DNA of 21,963 nt from DAIRET01 sp036795455 (GCA_036795455.1 DAIRET010000028.1:1-21963); one strand, 5' to 3'; numbered from the stretch's first letter, positions 7,387-15,018 are shown. The notes: generated by a model from the sequence alone, not told the origin. Numbers and translations are program-made.

Positions 7387-8382
7387 TTACACTTGAGAAT
7401 ATGAGCTTTTCGTACCGTTTGAGTCATTCTTCAAGATATATGATTTTTCGTAAGCATCAATGATGTCTTTAACAAGTTTGTGCCGGACTACATCCGATTT
7501 ATCAAGATAAACAAAGCCGACACCTTGAATTCCCTTTAAGATATCGCGTGCTTTTATCAGTCCGCTTGCTGTTTTGGGAGGAAGATCGATTTGCGTAATG
7601 TCCCCGGTTATAATTGCTTTACTATTTGCGCCGAGCCTGGTTAAAAACATTTTCATTTGCAGATCTGTTGAGTTTTGTGCTTCGTCAAGTATAACAAAAG
7701 AATTGTTTAGTGTTCTTCCACGCATGTAAGCAAGCGGTACAATTTCTATTACTCTTTTCTCAATATAGCTTTTTAATTTTTCCGAAGGCATCATGTCATC
7801 GAGCGCATCGTAAAGGGGACGTAAATACGGATCAATTTTCTCACGAAAGTCCCCCGGTAAAAAGCCGAGACTTTCTCCTGCTTCGACAGCTGGACGAGCA
7901 AGAACAATTCTATTCACAACCGCCTTTTTAAGTGCTGCAACGGCAATAGCTACTGCAATGTATGTCTTCCCGGTTCCTGCCGGTCCGATTGCAAAACAAA
8001 TATCATTCTTTGCTGCGACTTGTATGAAATTCATTTGACCGTTTGTTTTTGCTTTTATTGCATCATTCTTCGTGTAAAGAAGAATTTTATCAAACTCCTG
8101 CCCGTTGATAATTTCTTTCCCCCGGGTTGTAAGGTCTAAAATTGTATTAACATCGGACTCCTTTAGTTTGCCTTTTGTATTAAGAACGAAGACCATTTCT
8201 TTGAAAATCTTTTCAACAATTTCAACTTCTTCTTCTACTCCTTTGATTACAACGTTTTCACCTCGAACTGTAACTGTCGTATTGAACCGATTTTCAATTA
8301 GTTTTAGATTAGAGTCGTTGTAACCCAAAAGGGAAAGTAAATCAACATTATCGAGAGTAAGTCTTCTAATAGCTTCGGGCAT
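7387..8382 (-). CDS. phoH: PhoH family ATPase
   Basis: This 331-residue PhoH-like protein has an N-terminal KH-like segment (about residues 8-70, DLLSLLGYNDSNLKLIENRF) and a RecA-like ATPase core. The core has Walker A GPAGTGKT (133-140), ARPAVEAGESLGFLPGD (162-178), DEAQ Walker B (233-236) and GDITQIDLP (260-268). The layout matches the cytosolic PhoH/PhoL group linked to ribosome and RNA handling in other bacteria, where it commonly neighbours ybeY. Here no ybeY follows, because the gene ends against convergent mazG. The ATG at 8382 has AGGAA 8 bases upstream, and only 22 bases separate it from the hairpin at 8405-8438. The exact activity (helicase or ATPase with RNase partner) is unsettled for the family. 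Confidence 0.93.
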   Translation of the reverse strand: MPEAIRRLTLDNVDLLSLLGYNDSNLKLIENRFNTTVTVRGENVVIKGVEEEVEIVEKIFKEMVFVLNTKGKLKESDVNTILDLTTRGKEIINGQEFDKILLYTKNDAIKAKTNGQMNFIQVAAKNDICFAIGPAGTGKTYIAVAIAVAALKKAVVNRIVLARPAVEAGESLGFLPGDFREKIDPYLRPLYDALDDMMPSEKLKSYIEKRVIEIVPLAYMRGRTLNNSFVILDEAQNSTDLQMKMFLTRLGANSKAIITGDITQIDLPPKTASGLIKARDILKGIQGVGFVYLDKSDVVRHKLVKDIIDAYEKSYILKNDSNGTKSSYSQV

Positions 8383-8404
8383 AAAATAAATTCCTAATAA
8401 ATAG

Positions 8405-8438
8405 AAAAAGCCCTTCTCCTTAAGGACAAGGGCTTTTT
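8405..8438 (-). terminator. Rho-independent terminator after the LysM gene
   Basis: This is a nearly perfect 34-base palindrome. On the plus strand AAAAAGCCCTT is followed by C then TCCTT, and the mirror half ends in AAGGGCTTTTT, with a single C-C mismatch. It lies 31 bases after the stop codon of the LysM protein gene on the minus strand and ends in a run of Ts, so it fits an intrinsic terminator. It is symmetric and could work both ways. It also sits only 22 bases before the phoH ATG, leaving little room for a phoH promoter downstream of it. Confidence 0.85.
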
Positions 8439-8469
8439 AAGATGAAAATTTGCAAATACTTTAGAAAAA

Positions 8470-9153
8470 TTATTGAGTTGGAGCAGGTTTATAATTTTTT
8501 CTAAGTCTGTCATATTTTTCTTTTTCTTCAGGTGTCAATGGTGGAACCTTGAACACTTGTTTCGGATAAATTAAATCCGGGTTTTTAATCTGGTCGCGGT
8601 TTGCATTGTAGATTTTAGGCCAAGCAAAACCGTTTCCATAGTGTTCTTTTTTGCGGGCAATACCCCAAAGGTGATCACCTTTTACAACTGTATAAGAAAT
8701 ATCTTGAGGAGCGTCTACCCATTCGTCAAGCATTTTCTGCATAACAACATGAACTTTGTTATTAAATTCAGGGAGAGCGCTAATCGGGTTTTTCTTTAAA
8801 GCATCAAGGTCTTTTTGTCTATCAGCTTTAGGACCTTCTTTTCTTCTGATTTTTCCTTCAAGTTCGTTAACTGCATTTCTGAAGTTATCAATGTCGGCTT
8901 TAGAAGCTCCAACCATTTGATAAAGGTCTTTAATACAATCTTCATAAGACTGAAGTGCAGAAAGATTGGTTTTTAACTCGTTGACATCGGTTTGAAGAAC
9001 GGAAATTTCTTTAGCAAGGCTTTCCTTTTTTGTTTTCAAACGATTCATTTCATTCTGCCATTCTTCCTCGGTCATCTCCTGCTGTGCAAAAGAGGTTAGT
9101 GAGAACGCAAATAAAAGCGTGAAAACGATCGATAAAAATTTTAATGATTTCAT
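8470..9153 (-). CDS. Secreted coiled-coil protein with C-terminal LysM domain
   Basis: The 227 residues comprise a Sec signal peptide (1-23, cut near SFA-QQ), a charged alpha-helical coiled coil (about 27-108, rich in Lys, Glu and Leu heptads), a linker, and a LysM domain (about 154-204). The LysM domain has YTVVKGDHLWGIARKKEHYG, a WPKIYNANRDQIKNPDLIYPKQVFKVP core and a Pro/charged tail. LysM modules bind peptidoglycan GlcNAc, so the protein likely sits in the periplasm anchored to the wall while the helix reaches out to a partner. GGAGG lies 6 bases before the ATG. It follows the small lipoprotein by 14 bases, so both are one transcript ending at the terminator at 8405-8438. The role is not known; only the envelope location is supported. 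Confidence 0.85.
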   Translation of the reverse strand: MKSLKFLSIVFTLLFAFSLTSFAQQEMTEEEWQNEMNRLKTKKESLAKEISVLQTDVNELKTNLSALQSYEDCIKDLYQMVGASKADIDNFRNAVNELEGKIRRKEGPKADRQKDLDALKKNPISALPEFNNKVHVVMQKMLDEWVDAPQDISYTVVKGDHLWGIARKKEHYGNGFAWPKIYNANRDQIKNPDLIYPKQVFKVPPLTPEEKEKYDRLRKNYKPAPTQ

Positions 9154-9167
9154 AAATTTCCTCCGAA

Positions 9168-9434
9168 TTATTTAGGTAGTTTTTCTAAATTAGCTTTAGT
9201 TTCTTGCTTTAACTTAGCACATTCTTCAAGCTTTTTGTTCTTTTCGGCTATTTCCCTTTCAAGTTTACTTCTTTCCTCCTTGAGGGTATTAGCTTCTTTT
9301 TCAAGAGAGCTAACTTCTTTTTTTAGAGCATCCAGCTGGGCTAGTTGTTCTTCTGAAACTCCTCCGCCGCAACCAATAAAACCGATAGTTGCAAATGCGA
9401 AAGAGGCTGCTAAAACGATTCCTTTTAACTTCAT
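9168..9434 (-). CDS. Small coiled-coil lipoprotein
   Basis: The 88 residues start with a lipoprotein signal peptide whose cleavage is predicted before Cys22 (GFIGC; the Phe at position -3 makes the lipobox slightly unusual). The mature protein is almost entirely a helical coiled coil of Leu/Val heptads (about 27-84) with charged flanks (LDALKKEVSSLEKEANTLKE). In shape it resembles Lpp-type lipoproteins, but it lacks the C-terminal Lys of Braun lipoprotein in the usual context; it ends LEKLPK. It is the first gene of the two-gene envelope unit with the LysM protein. GGAGG lies about 7 bases before the start codon. It is inferred to be anchored in a membrane and possibly to pair with the LysM coiled coil. 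Confidence 0.8.
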   Translation of the reverse strand: MKLKGIVLAASFAFATIGFIGCGGGVSEEQLAQLDALKKEVSSLEKEANTLKEERSKLEREIAEKNKKLEECAKLKQETKANLEKLPK

Positions 9435-9477
9435 ATTTCATCCTCCGTTGAGTTTGTGATTAATTATAAAAGTGATT

Positions 9478-9508
9478 CAAATTTAAGTTAATTTTATTGG
9501 TTTTTCAA
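9478..9508 (-). promoter_or_regulatory. Candidate promoter of the lipoprotein-LysM unit (Bacteroidetes type)
   Basis: On the minus strand the sequence TAAATTTG at 9485-9478 fits the Bacteroidetes -7 element TAnnTTTG, with a TTG at 9508-9506 about 20 bases upstream as the -33 element. Transcription would start near 9471, giving a leader of about 37 bases that carries the GGAGG ribosome site. A second, weaker candidate of sigma-70 shape lies upstream at 9568-9594 (TTGACT, 15-base gap, TATAGG). The rest of the 218-base gap to radC is AT-rich with no gene seen. Confidence 0.45.
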
Positions 9509-9652
9509 GAAAATTCGTGAAAAAAATCACTTTTTTTTACATTTACCCCCTTTAATTTTCAAAAAAACCTATAATCAAACTTTGTACCAGTCAATTATTC
9601 CCAGTTTTATTAGTAAAAATAAAGAATTTTTCCTTTTCTTCAATAAAATAAA

Positions 9653-10315
9653 TTATAGCAAACGCTTCTCTATAAAACTCACATAATTATTTTCTGCAAT
9701 TATTATGTGATCAAAAACAGGTATTTCCAAAATTTTTCCGGCTTCCGAAATCTTTTTTGTTATTGCCAAATCTTCATTGCTCGGTTCTGCATTACCGCTG
9801 GGATGATTATGTAAAAGAATAATACTTTTGGAATTATTCTCTATCGCTACTTTATATACTTCCCTTGGATGTACAACACTCGAGTCAAGATTCCCTTCCG
9901 AGATCATTTCGTATTTGATGATCTTATTGGCAGTATTTAAACAAATAACAAAAAATTTTTCTTTAAGTTCATTTCTTAGTAAAGGAATAAAAACTTCTGC
10001 CACCTCTTCGGGAGATGTAATTCTTTTATCGTAAAAGGTCTTTTCATAAAATCCTATCCTTTTACTTAATTCAAAAGCAGCAATCAAAGTTGCGGCTTTA
10101 TCTTTGCCGATTCCTTCCGTTTGCTTCAGAACCTGCAGCGACCTGGAAGCAAGGTATGCAATATTACCATGTTTTTTTAATAATGAGCGGGCAACTTCAA
10201 TAACGTTCATCCCCTTTTTACCTGTACGGAGTAATATTGCTATTAGCTCAGCATCGGATAGACTTTGAGCACCGCGTAAAATCAGTTTTTCGCGTGGTCT
10301 GTCATCTAACGGCAA
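9653..10315 (-). CDS. radC: RadC family JAB/MPN-domain protein
   Basis: The 220 residues as listed contain a helix-hairpin-helix region (about 60-75, LKQTEGIGKDKAA) and the MPN domain with LLHNHPSGNAEPSNED (167-182). There His169, His171, Ser173 and Asp182 form the JAMM metal site, and Glu153 lies earlier in VYKVAIEN context. RadC was named for DNA repair, but its cellular role is not established. The start is unclear: the nearest usual start in frame is TTG at 10315, which lies 22 bases from a strong GGAGGG ribosome site. Family members carry about six more N-terminal residues (xLVKELPxDDRPREK-like), which here would begin at an ATC codon (10333-10331). It follows the PBP-fold gene by a short gap and is the last gene of the guaA operon. 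Confidence 0.9.
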   Translation of the reverse strand: MPLDDRPREKLILRGAQSLSDAELIAILLRTGKKGMNVIEVARSLLKKHGNIAYLASRSLQVLKQTEGIGKDKAATLIAAFELSKRIGFYEKTFYDKRITSPEEVAEVFIPLLRNELKEKFFVICLNTANKIIKYEMISEGNLDSSVVHPREVYKVAIENNSKSIILLHNHPSGNAEPSNEDLAITKKISEAGKILEIPVFDHIIIAENNYVSFIEKRLL

Positions 10316-10344
10316 TTCTTTTACTAAGTTGATACTCCCTCCGT

Positions 10345-12081
10345 TTAATACTCGTAAAGAAACTTATCTACCAATTCAAAAACACCGTTTTTAAAACGAA
10401 CTATATTTAACCACCTATTGATTCTTTCTTCGCCGAAGTTGATGTTGTTGTGAAATCCTTCAAATGTATTATTTGAATTCATCATAAGCTCTCTGAATGA
10501 AGCTGCATTGGAGGATGAAGAAAGATAATTGAACAATAACTTGGCAGCATCATAACCATAGAATACATTCCGGCTTGTTTCAAACCCTGTTTTATCAAAA
10601 TAGCTTTTACCGAATTCCAAAAACTCGCTGTTTTTATAATCAAAAAAGTAATCGGATGTAAACGTTAGTTTGTTGCTTAAACTTGAAGAGCTTTCAAAAC
10701 CGGTAGCTGTAAACCAGTCTTGATTGCCATACAGATTTACATCAATACCGTTAAGAAATAAATTTGATAGAAGTAGTGATGCAATTTTGCTATCCGATAT
10801 AGGGATGTACAACCCGTCTATTCCGTTTATAAGTTTTTTGATATTTTTTATCGGTTCAGAAAGTTTTGTAGAATTTACCGAGTATTGCTGCGTAGTAACT
10901 ATGTTACCGCCTAATTTTTCAAACTCTGTCAAAAATGCTTGTGCAAGATTGTTTGAATACCCTTCTTCTGAATAGAGTATTGCAATGTTCTTCTTATTTT
11001 CTACAAAGTAGATATACTGAGCCATTATTTTCCCCCGCATCTCGAAAGAAGGATTTGCTTGAAATACGTTGTTGTATTTCTTTGTTAAATGATCGTCGGT
11101 TGCTGTCGGTGATATTATCGGGATATCCAACCCTGAAAAAATGTCGCACGTAAAATCCGTTTCTTCACTATACAGTGGACCGATAACCGCTTTTACTGCC
11201 GAATTATTTCCTATCTCAGCAAAGATTTTTTCTATTTCTTCTTTTTTTGTTCTTGTATCGCGGATTACAAGTCCTATACGGGAATTTGAAAGGGTGTTGA
11301 ACTCATCCGCTGCGTATTTAATTCCCTCCAATACCTCCATTGAAACATGCGAATTACTTCCAGCACTTAAATTAAGAGGAAGGAGAACTGCAACCAGCAT
11401 ATCGGATGATGAATGCGGTTGAGATTCCGGCGTACTTGCTCTCTGTTCAAGGTAATCCAAAGCCGGTTGGTATTCATCCGAATCCGGATAGTTTTGAATA
11501 ATCGTGAAAAACTGTTTCTTTGCTTCAATATTACTACCATTTTTTAATAATAATTTACCGTAAACGAGGGTGAGGAACGGGAAAACCTTATCGTCTGAAT
11601 AACCGGATATAATACTTTGAAGGCTGCTTAAATCGAAATTATCAAAAATCAAATTTTCACAATTTGCTTTAATCAGTTGAATATCATTTGGGGCAGTGGT
11701 TAAGTTAAGAATTTCTAAAAGAGTTTTAAGGCATTCATCATATTTTTCAAGTTTAAGCTGAGCTTCGGCAAGGTCAATTTTTGCCTCTACTATGTATTCA
11801 CTCTTTTTATTCTGTGAAATGAAGTTTTGAATAAATTGTTCTGCCAGCCTATGATGTTCCATTTTAAGCAGCGTTTTTCCTTTTAAAACTTCCGCATAAG
11901 ACTGATTGCTGCTCTTTCCGTTTTGAATTACACTGTCGAATAGAATTAGAGCATCTTCATACTTCCCCGATTCAAAAAAGGATACTGCTTGTCTGAATTC
12001 ATCATCGGTTTGTGTAAATACAAATTGGTTTACAAATGAAAAAAATATAATAACAGAAATCGATAATGTTTTCATTTTCAT
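10345..12081 (-). CDS. Secreted TPR plus type-1 periplasmic-binding-fold protein (LpoA-like layout)
   Basis: The 578 residues have a signal peptide (about 1-23, SVIIFFSFVNQFVFTQ, no lipobox) and TPR-like helical repeats (about 25-210: FRQAVSFFESGKYEDALILFDSVIQ, then further units up to FTIIQNYPDSDEYQPALDYLEQ). A Ser/Pro linker (about 214-227) precedes a Peripla_BP_6/LivK-type fold (228-578: MLVAVLLPLNLSAGSN, VKAVIGPLYSEETD, IPIISPTATDDHLT, NIAILYSEEGYSNNLAQAF, FYGYDAAKLLFNYL). No transporter permease or ATPase is nearby, so simple solute uptake is unlikely. The TPR plus binding-fold order matches LpoA, the outer-membrane activator of penicillin-binding protein 1A, but without lipid anchor and with no proof of homology. 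It is co-transcribed with an upstream TPR protein (7-base gap) and radC. Confidence 0.8.
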   Translation of the reverse strand: MKMKTLSISVIIFFSFVNQFVFTQTDDEFRQAVSFFESGKYEDALILFDSVIQNGKSSNQSYAEVLKGKTLLKMEHHRLAEQFIQNFISQNKKSEYIVEAKIDLAEAQLKLEKYDECLKTLLEILNLTTAPNDIQLIKANCENLIFDNFDLSSLQSIISGYSDDKVFPFLTLVYGKLLLKNGSNIEAKKQFFTIIQNYPDSDEYQPALDYLEQRASTPESQPHSSSDMLVAVLLPLNLSAGSNSHVSMEVLEGIKYAADEFNTLSNSRIGLVIRDTRTKKEEIEKIFAEIGNNSAVKAVIGPLYSEETDFTCDIFSGLDIPIISPTATDDHLTKKYNNVFQANPSFEMRGKIMAQYIYFVENKKNIAILYSEEGYSNNLAQAFLTEFEKLGGNIVTTQQYSVNSTKLSEPIKNIKKLINGIDGLYIPISDSKIASLLLSNLFLNGIDVNLYGNQDWFTATGFESSSSLSNKLTFTSDYFFDYKNSEFLEFGKSYFDKTGFETSRNVFYGYDAAKLLFNYLSSSSNAASFRELMMNSNNTFEGFHNNINFGEERINRWLNIVRFKNGVFELVDKFLYEY

Positions 12082-12088
12082 ATTTACT

Positions 12089-12994
12089 CTAAGTTTGATT
12101 TAGTTGATCCAAATTCTTCAACGCTTCTTTTGCCAGCCTGTTATCGGGGTCTAAATGAATTGCAATATTAAAGTATGTTCTTGCATCAGTAATTTTGTTT
12201 GTATTCAAACAAGCTACTGCAAGGTTTGAATAAGTTTCCGGGGAGGGTTGTTCTGTCTCCGAAATAAATTTTCTTAAAAAACCTTCAGCTAATTTATAGT
12301 TGCCTGCTTTCAAATAGATTTTCCCTGCCCATTCTATTACGGATGTATCATTCACATTTAGTTTAAGTGATTTTTCAATTGACTTTATAGAGTGGGTTTC
12401 CATACCGAGGAAGAAATAAGTAATAGCAAAAAGAAGATGAAGTTCATAAAAATTAGTATAAAACGATTCCGCCTTTTTTAAGTAATCCAATGCGGTTCTG
12501 AAATCTCCCATATGAATATCAAGTTTTGCAAGATAGATATATGCGTCCGGGAAAAACTCGGAACTTTTATCGTTTGCAAGAAAATTAAGGAAACTTATTT
12601 TCGCATACTCGTATTCTTGCAGCATATAATGGGAATACCCGATAAAGAACGAAGTTATCGGCTCTTCTTCAGGTAAGAAAAACGATAGAACCTCTATAGT
12701 TTCATTCCACTTTGAATTTCTAAAATAAAACTGCCCGCTGAACAGCCGTATTTTCTTTTCTTCCGGGTAATCTTCAAGAAGTGTATTTACAAGGTTTTGT
12801 GCCGCCGGAATATTGTTTAACTTTTCATAAATTCCGATAATCTTAAATGCAGCTTCGGTATACTCCGGATTCTCATTATAGATTGCATAAAAAATCTGGA
12901 GTGCGTGTAATAGTTTCCCTTGCGACTCCAGGTTCGCTGCATCCTGGAACCTGTATTTTAAAGCAATATTTTCGTTGCTGCTTTTCATTCCCAT
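12089..12994 (-). CDS. TPR repeat protein of unknown role
   Basis: The 301 residues are composed nearly entirely of tetratricopeptide-like helix pairs. Examples are LESQGKLLHALQIFYAIYNENPEYTEAAF near the start, DAYIYLAKLDIHMGDFRTALDYLKKAE in the middle, and SNLAVACLNTNKITDARTYFNIAIHLDPDN at the end. No signal peptide is apparent, so it probably acts in the cytosol as a protein-protein scaffold. The listed ATG at 12994 overlaps guaA by 10 bases. A second in-frame ATG at 12988 overlaps the guaA TGA as ATGA and may be the real start. It sits between guaA and the secreted TPR/PBP-fold protein, whose TPR region it resembles in style. No specific function can be assigned. Confidence 0.75.
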   Translation of the reverse strand: MGMKSSNENIALKYRFQDAANLESQGKLLHALQIFYAIYNENPEYTEAAFKIIGIYEKLNNIPAAQNLVNTLLEDYPEEKKIRLFSGQFYFRNSKWNETIEVLSFFLPEEEPITSFFIGYSHYMLQEYEYAKISFLNFLANDKSSEFFPDAYIYLAKLDIHMGDFRTALDYLKKAESFYTNFYELHLLFAITYFFLGMETHSIKSIEKSLKLNVNDTSVIEWAGKIYLKAGNYKLAEGFLRKFISETEQPSPETYSNLAVACLNTNKITDARTYFNIAIHLDPDNRLAKEALKNLDQLNQT

Positions 12995-14526
12995 TCAATC
13001 GTTGATGGCGGTTTTGAACTTATATCGTATACAACACGGTTTATCCCCTTAACTTTATTAATTATCAAATTCGATACGTTAGCAATAAATTCATGCTCGA
13101 ACCGGAACCAGTCTGCTGTCATTCCGTCGGTTGAAGTAACTGCACGAAGTACAAGAACGTTTTCATAAGTTCGTGCATCTCCCATTACTCCTACCGATTG
13201 AACCGGTAATAGTACGGTAAACGCCTGCCATATTTCATTATAAATATTTGCTTTTTTTATCTCCGTAATGAAAATCTCATCAGCTTCGCGTAAAACATCA
13301 AGATTACTGCGTGTTATCTCTCCGACAACTCTTACTGCAAGTCCCGGACCCGGGAAAGGATGACGCATTAAGAATTCATCGTCAATAGCGAGTTCCCTGC
13401 CAGCAGCGCGTACCTCATCTTTAAATAATTCTCTAAAAGGTTCAATTAATTTCAGATTCATCTTTTCCGGCAGCCCGCCTACATTATGATGTGTTTTAAT
13501 TGTTGCGGATTTCCCTTTTACAGAAACCGACTCTATTACATCAGGATATAGCGTTCCCTGGACAAGATATTTAGCCCCTTCTATTTTTTTCGCTTCTTCT
13601 TCAAATACTTCAATAAAAGTGTTGCCAATTATTTTTCTTTTTACTTCCGGTTCCGAAACCCCGGCTAAGCGCGTAAGAAATAAATCTGAAGCATCTACAA
13701 ATAAAAGAGGTAAATGGAGTTTCTTTTTAAACAATTCGATAATTTTACTGCTTTCATCTTTCCGCATCAACCCGTTGTCAATATGGATACAGAAAAGATT
13801 ATCTTTAATTGCTTTATGAACAAGCACGGCAGCAACTGTTGAATCAACACCTCCGCTAAGAGCACAAATAACTTTATCATTCCCTGCAACACTCGAAATC
13901 TCTTCTATACTTTTTTCTATAAAGTTATGCGGAGTCCACAACCCCTTACAATCACAAACATTAAAGATAAAGTTTGAGAGAATTTTATTCCCTTCCTCTG
14001 TGTGAACAACTTCAGGGTGAAACTGAACGCCGTAAATTTTCTTTTCCGGATTTCCAATCGCACAAACAGGGGAATGATGCGAAGTGGCGGTTACTTTATA
14101 TCCCGCAGGCGGAGCTTTAACGAAGTCGCCGTGGCTCATCCATGCAACAGAAGTTTTGGAAACCGATTTGAACAATACATCTTCATCCTGGATTTGAAGA
14201 ATTGCTTTACCGTATTCGCGGTCTAATGCTTTTTCTACTACCCCACCCAAAACCAGTGAAATGTATTGTAAACCATAGCAAATACCTAAAATAGGGATAC
14301 CAAGAGTCAGTATTTCATTATCTATTTCAGGTGCGTCAGTATCGTAAACACTCATCGGTCCGCCGGAAAAAATTATTCCTTTCGGATTAATCTTTTTAAT
14401 ATTGTCCGGTGCTATTGTATGCGGATAGATTTCCGAGTATACATTGTTCTCCCGGATTCTTCTTGCAATCAATTGTGTATACTGCGAGCCGAAATCGATG
14501 ATTAAAATTGTTTCTTCTGTTTTCAT
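12985..14526 (-). CDS. guaA: GMP synthase (glutamine-hydrolysing)
   Basis: GuaA converts XMP to GMP using ATP and ammonia from glutamine. The 513 residues contain a class I glutamine amidotransferase domain (GICYG with Cys83; FHPEVVHT with His170 and Glu172). An ATP pyrophosphatase domain follows with SGGVDS (224-229), and then the C-terminal dimerisation domain (GGLPEKMNLKLIEPFRELFKDEVR, RHPFPGPGLAVRV, ending IEWE). The length is normal for the family (E. coli 525). The ATG at 14526 has no clear Shine-Dalgarno sequence; the leader is T/A-rich. It heads the operon guaA, TPR protein, TPR/PBP protein, radC, and lies downstream of a hairpin that ends the gcvH transcript. Confidence 0.97.
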   Translation of the reverse strand: MKTEETILIIDFGSQYTQLIARRIRENNVYSEIYPHTIAPDNIKKINPKGIIFSGGPMSVYDTDAPEIDNEILTLGIPILGICYGLQYISLVLGGVVEKALDREYGKAILQIQDEDVLFKSVSKTSVAWMSHGDFVKAPPAGYKVTATSHHSPVCAIGNPEKKIYGVQFHPEVVHTEEGNKILSNFIFNVCDCKGLWTPHNFIEKSIEEISSVAGNDKVICALSGGVDSTVAAVLVHKAIKDNLFCIHIDNGLMRKDESSKIIELFKKKLHLPLLFVDASDLFLTRLAGVSEPEVKRKIIGNTFIEVFEEEAKKIEGAKYLVQGTLYPDVIESVSVKGKSATIKTHHNVGGLPEKMNLKLIEPFRELFKDEVRAAGRELAIDDEFLMRHPFPGPGLAVRVVGEITRSNLDVLREADEIFITEIKKANIYNEIWQAFTVLLPVQSVGVMGDARTYENVLVLRAVTSTDGMTADWFRFEHEFIANVSNLIINKVKGINRVVYDISSKPPSTIEWE

Positions 14527-14577
14527 CTAAAAAAAATATATGGTATCAGTTAGAAATTGATTTGTTACGAAATAAAA

Positions 14578-14611
14578 TTTACAAACCGCTTAATTACAAA
14601 CGGTTTGTAAA
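14578..14611 (-). terminator. Hairpin terminator after gcvH
   Basis: A perfect 11-base inverted repeat, TTTACAAACCG and CGGTTTGTAAA, flanks a 12-base loop, 8 bases after the gcvH stop codon on the minus strand. Reading in the minus direction, the stem is followed by TTTTATTTC, a plausible U-tract. A related shorter element, ACAAACGGTTTGT, is nested in the right half, so two alternative pairings exist. It also lies within the leader/promoter area of guaA, so a regulatory role cannot be excluded. Confidence 0.65.
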
Positions 14612-14619
14612 CTGAAATA

Positions 14620-15000
14620 CTATTGTCCGATTAACTGTTTATAAGCGTCGGCATCAAGTAGAGCGTCAACCTGGCTTAAATCGGAAACTTCAACTTTTAA
14701 CATCCATCCTTCACCGTAAGGGTCTTGATTAACAATTTCAGGTGTATCTTTTAATTTAGGGTTAATCTCGATAACTTTACCCGAACAAGGAGCGTAAATT
14801 TCGCTTACTGTTTTTACAGCTTCAATGGAGCCGCAGTTTTCACCGATTGTAATCTCGGAAAGTGAAGGATCAATATCTATAAAGACAACATCTCCCAATT
14901 CACTTTGTGCATATTCTGTAATGCCGATTGTACCCGTATTACCTTCAATTAAAATCCATTCATGGTCTTTAGTATATTTCAAATTAGCTGGAATATTCAT
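14620..15000 (-). CDS. gcvH: Glycine cleavage system H protein
   Basis: GcvH carries a lipoyl arm that shuttles methylamine and electrons among the P, T and L proteins of glycine cleavage. The 126 residues show KYTKDHEWI (8-16), GITEYAQSELGDVVFID (26-42), and the lipoyl-lysine context SIEAVKTVSEIYAPCSGKVIEIN, in which Lys63 is the predicted lipoylation site. The length is typical. Strong GGAGG lies 7 bases before ATG 15000. Unlike usual glycine cleavage operons, it is placed after accB and accC, with 18 bases between accC and gcvH, and no gcvP, gcvT or lpd is present in the window. It ends at the hairpin at 14578-14611. Confidence 0.97.
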   Translation of the reverse strand: MNIPANLKYTKDHEWILIEGNTGTIGITEYAQSELGDVVFIDIDPSLSEITIGENCGSIEAVKTVSEIYAPCSGKVIEINPKLKDTPEIVNQDPYGEGWMLKVEVSDLSQVDALLDADAYKQLIGQ

Positions 15001-15018
15001 AATTATCCTCCGTAAAAA

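Noticed and set aside
7382..7409. Inverted repeat AAAGCT and AGCTTT between the converging mazG and phoH ends, considered as a bidirectional terminator.
   Set aside because: The stem is only 6 bases with a 16-base loop, lies partly inside the phoH coding end, and lacks a clear T-tract; too weak to list.
9517..9538. GTGA-A6-TCAC followed by eight Ts on the plus strand, terminator-like.
   Set aside because: The 4-base stem is weak and no plus-strand gene precedes it.
11141..11422. Plus-strand open frame opposite the PBP-fold gene.
   Set aside because: It lies antisense within a well-supported gene, has no ribosome site or recognisable motif, and looks like a shadow frame. The same applies to the other plus-strand frames and to the small minus-strand frames at 6542-6736 and 20531-20716.
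10345..12081. Labelling the TPR/PBP-fold protein as a branched-chain amino acid binding protein.
   Set aside because: The fold fits, but the N-terminal TPR region and lack of any permease or ATPase nearby make a transport role unsupported.
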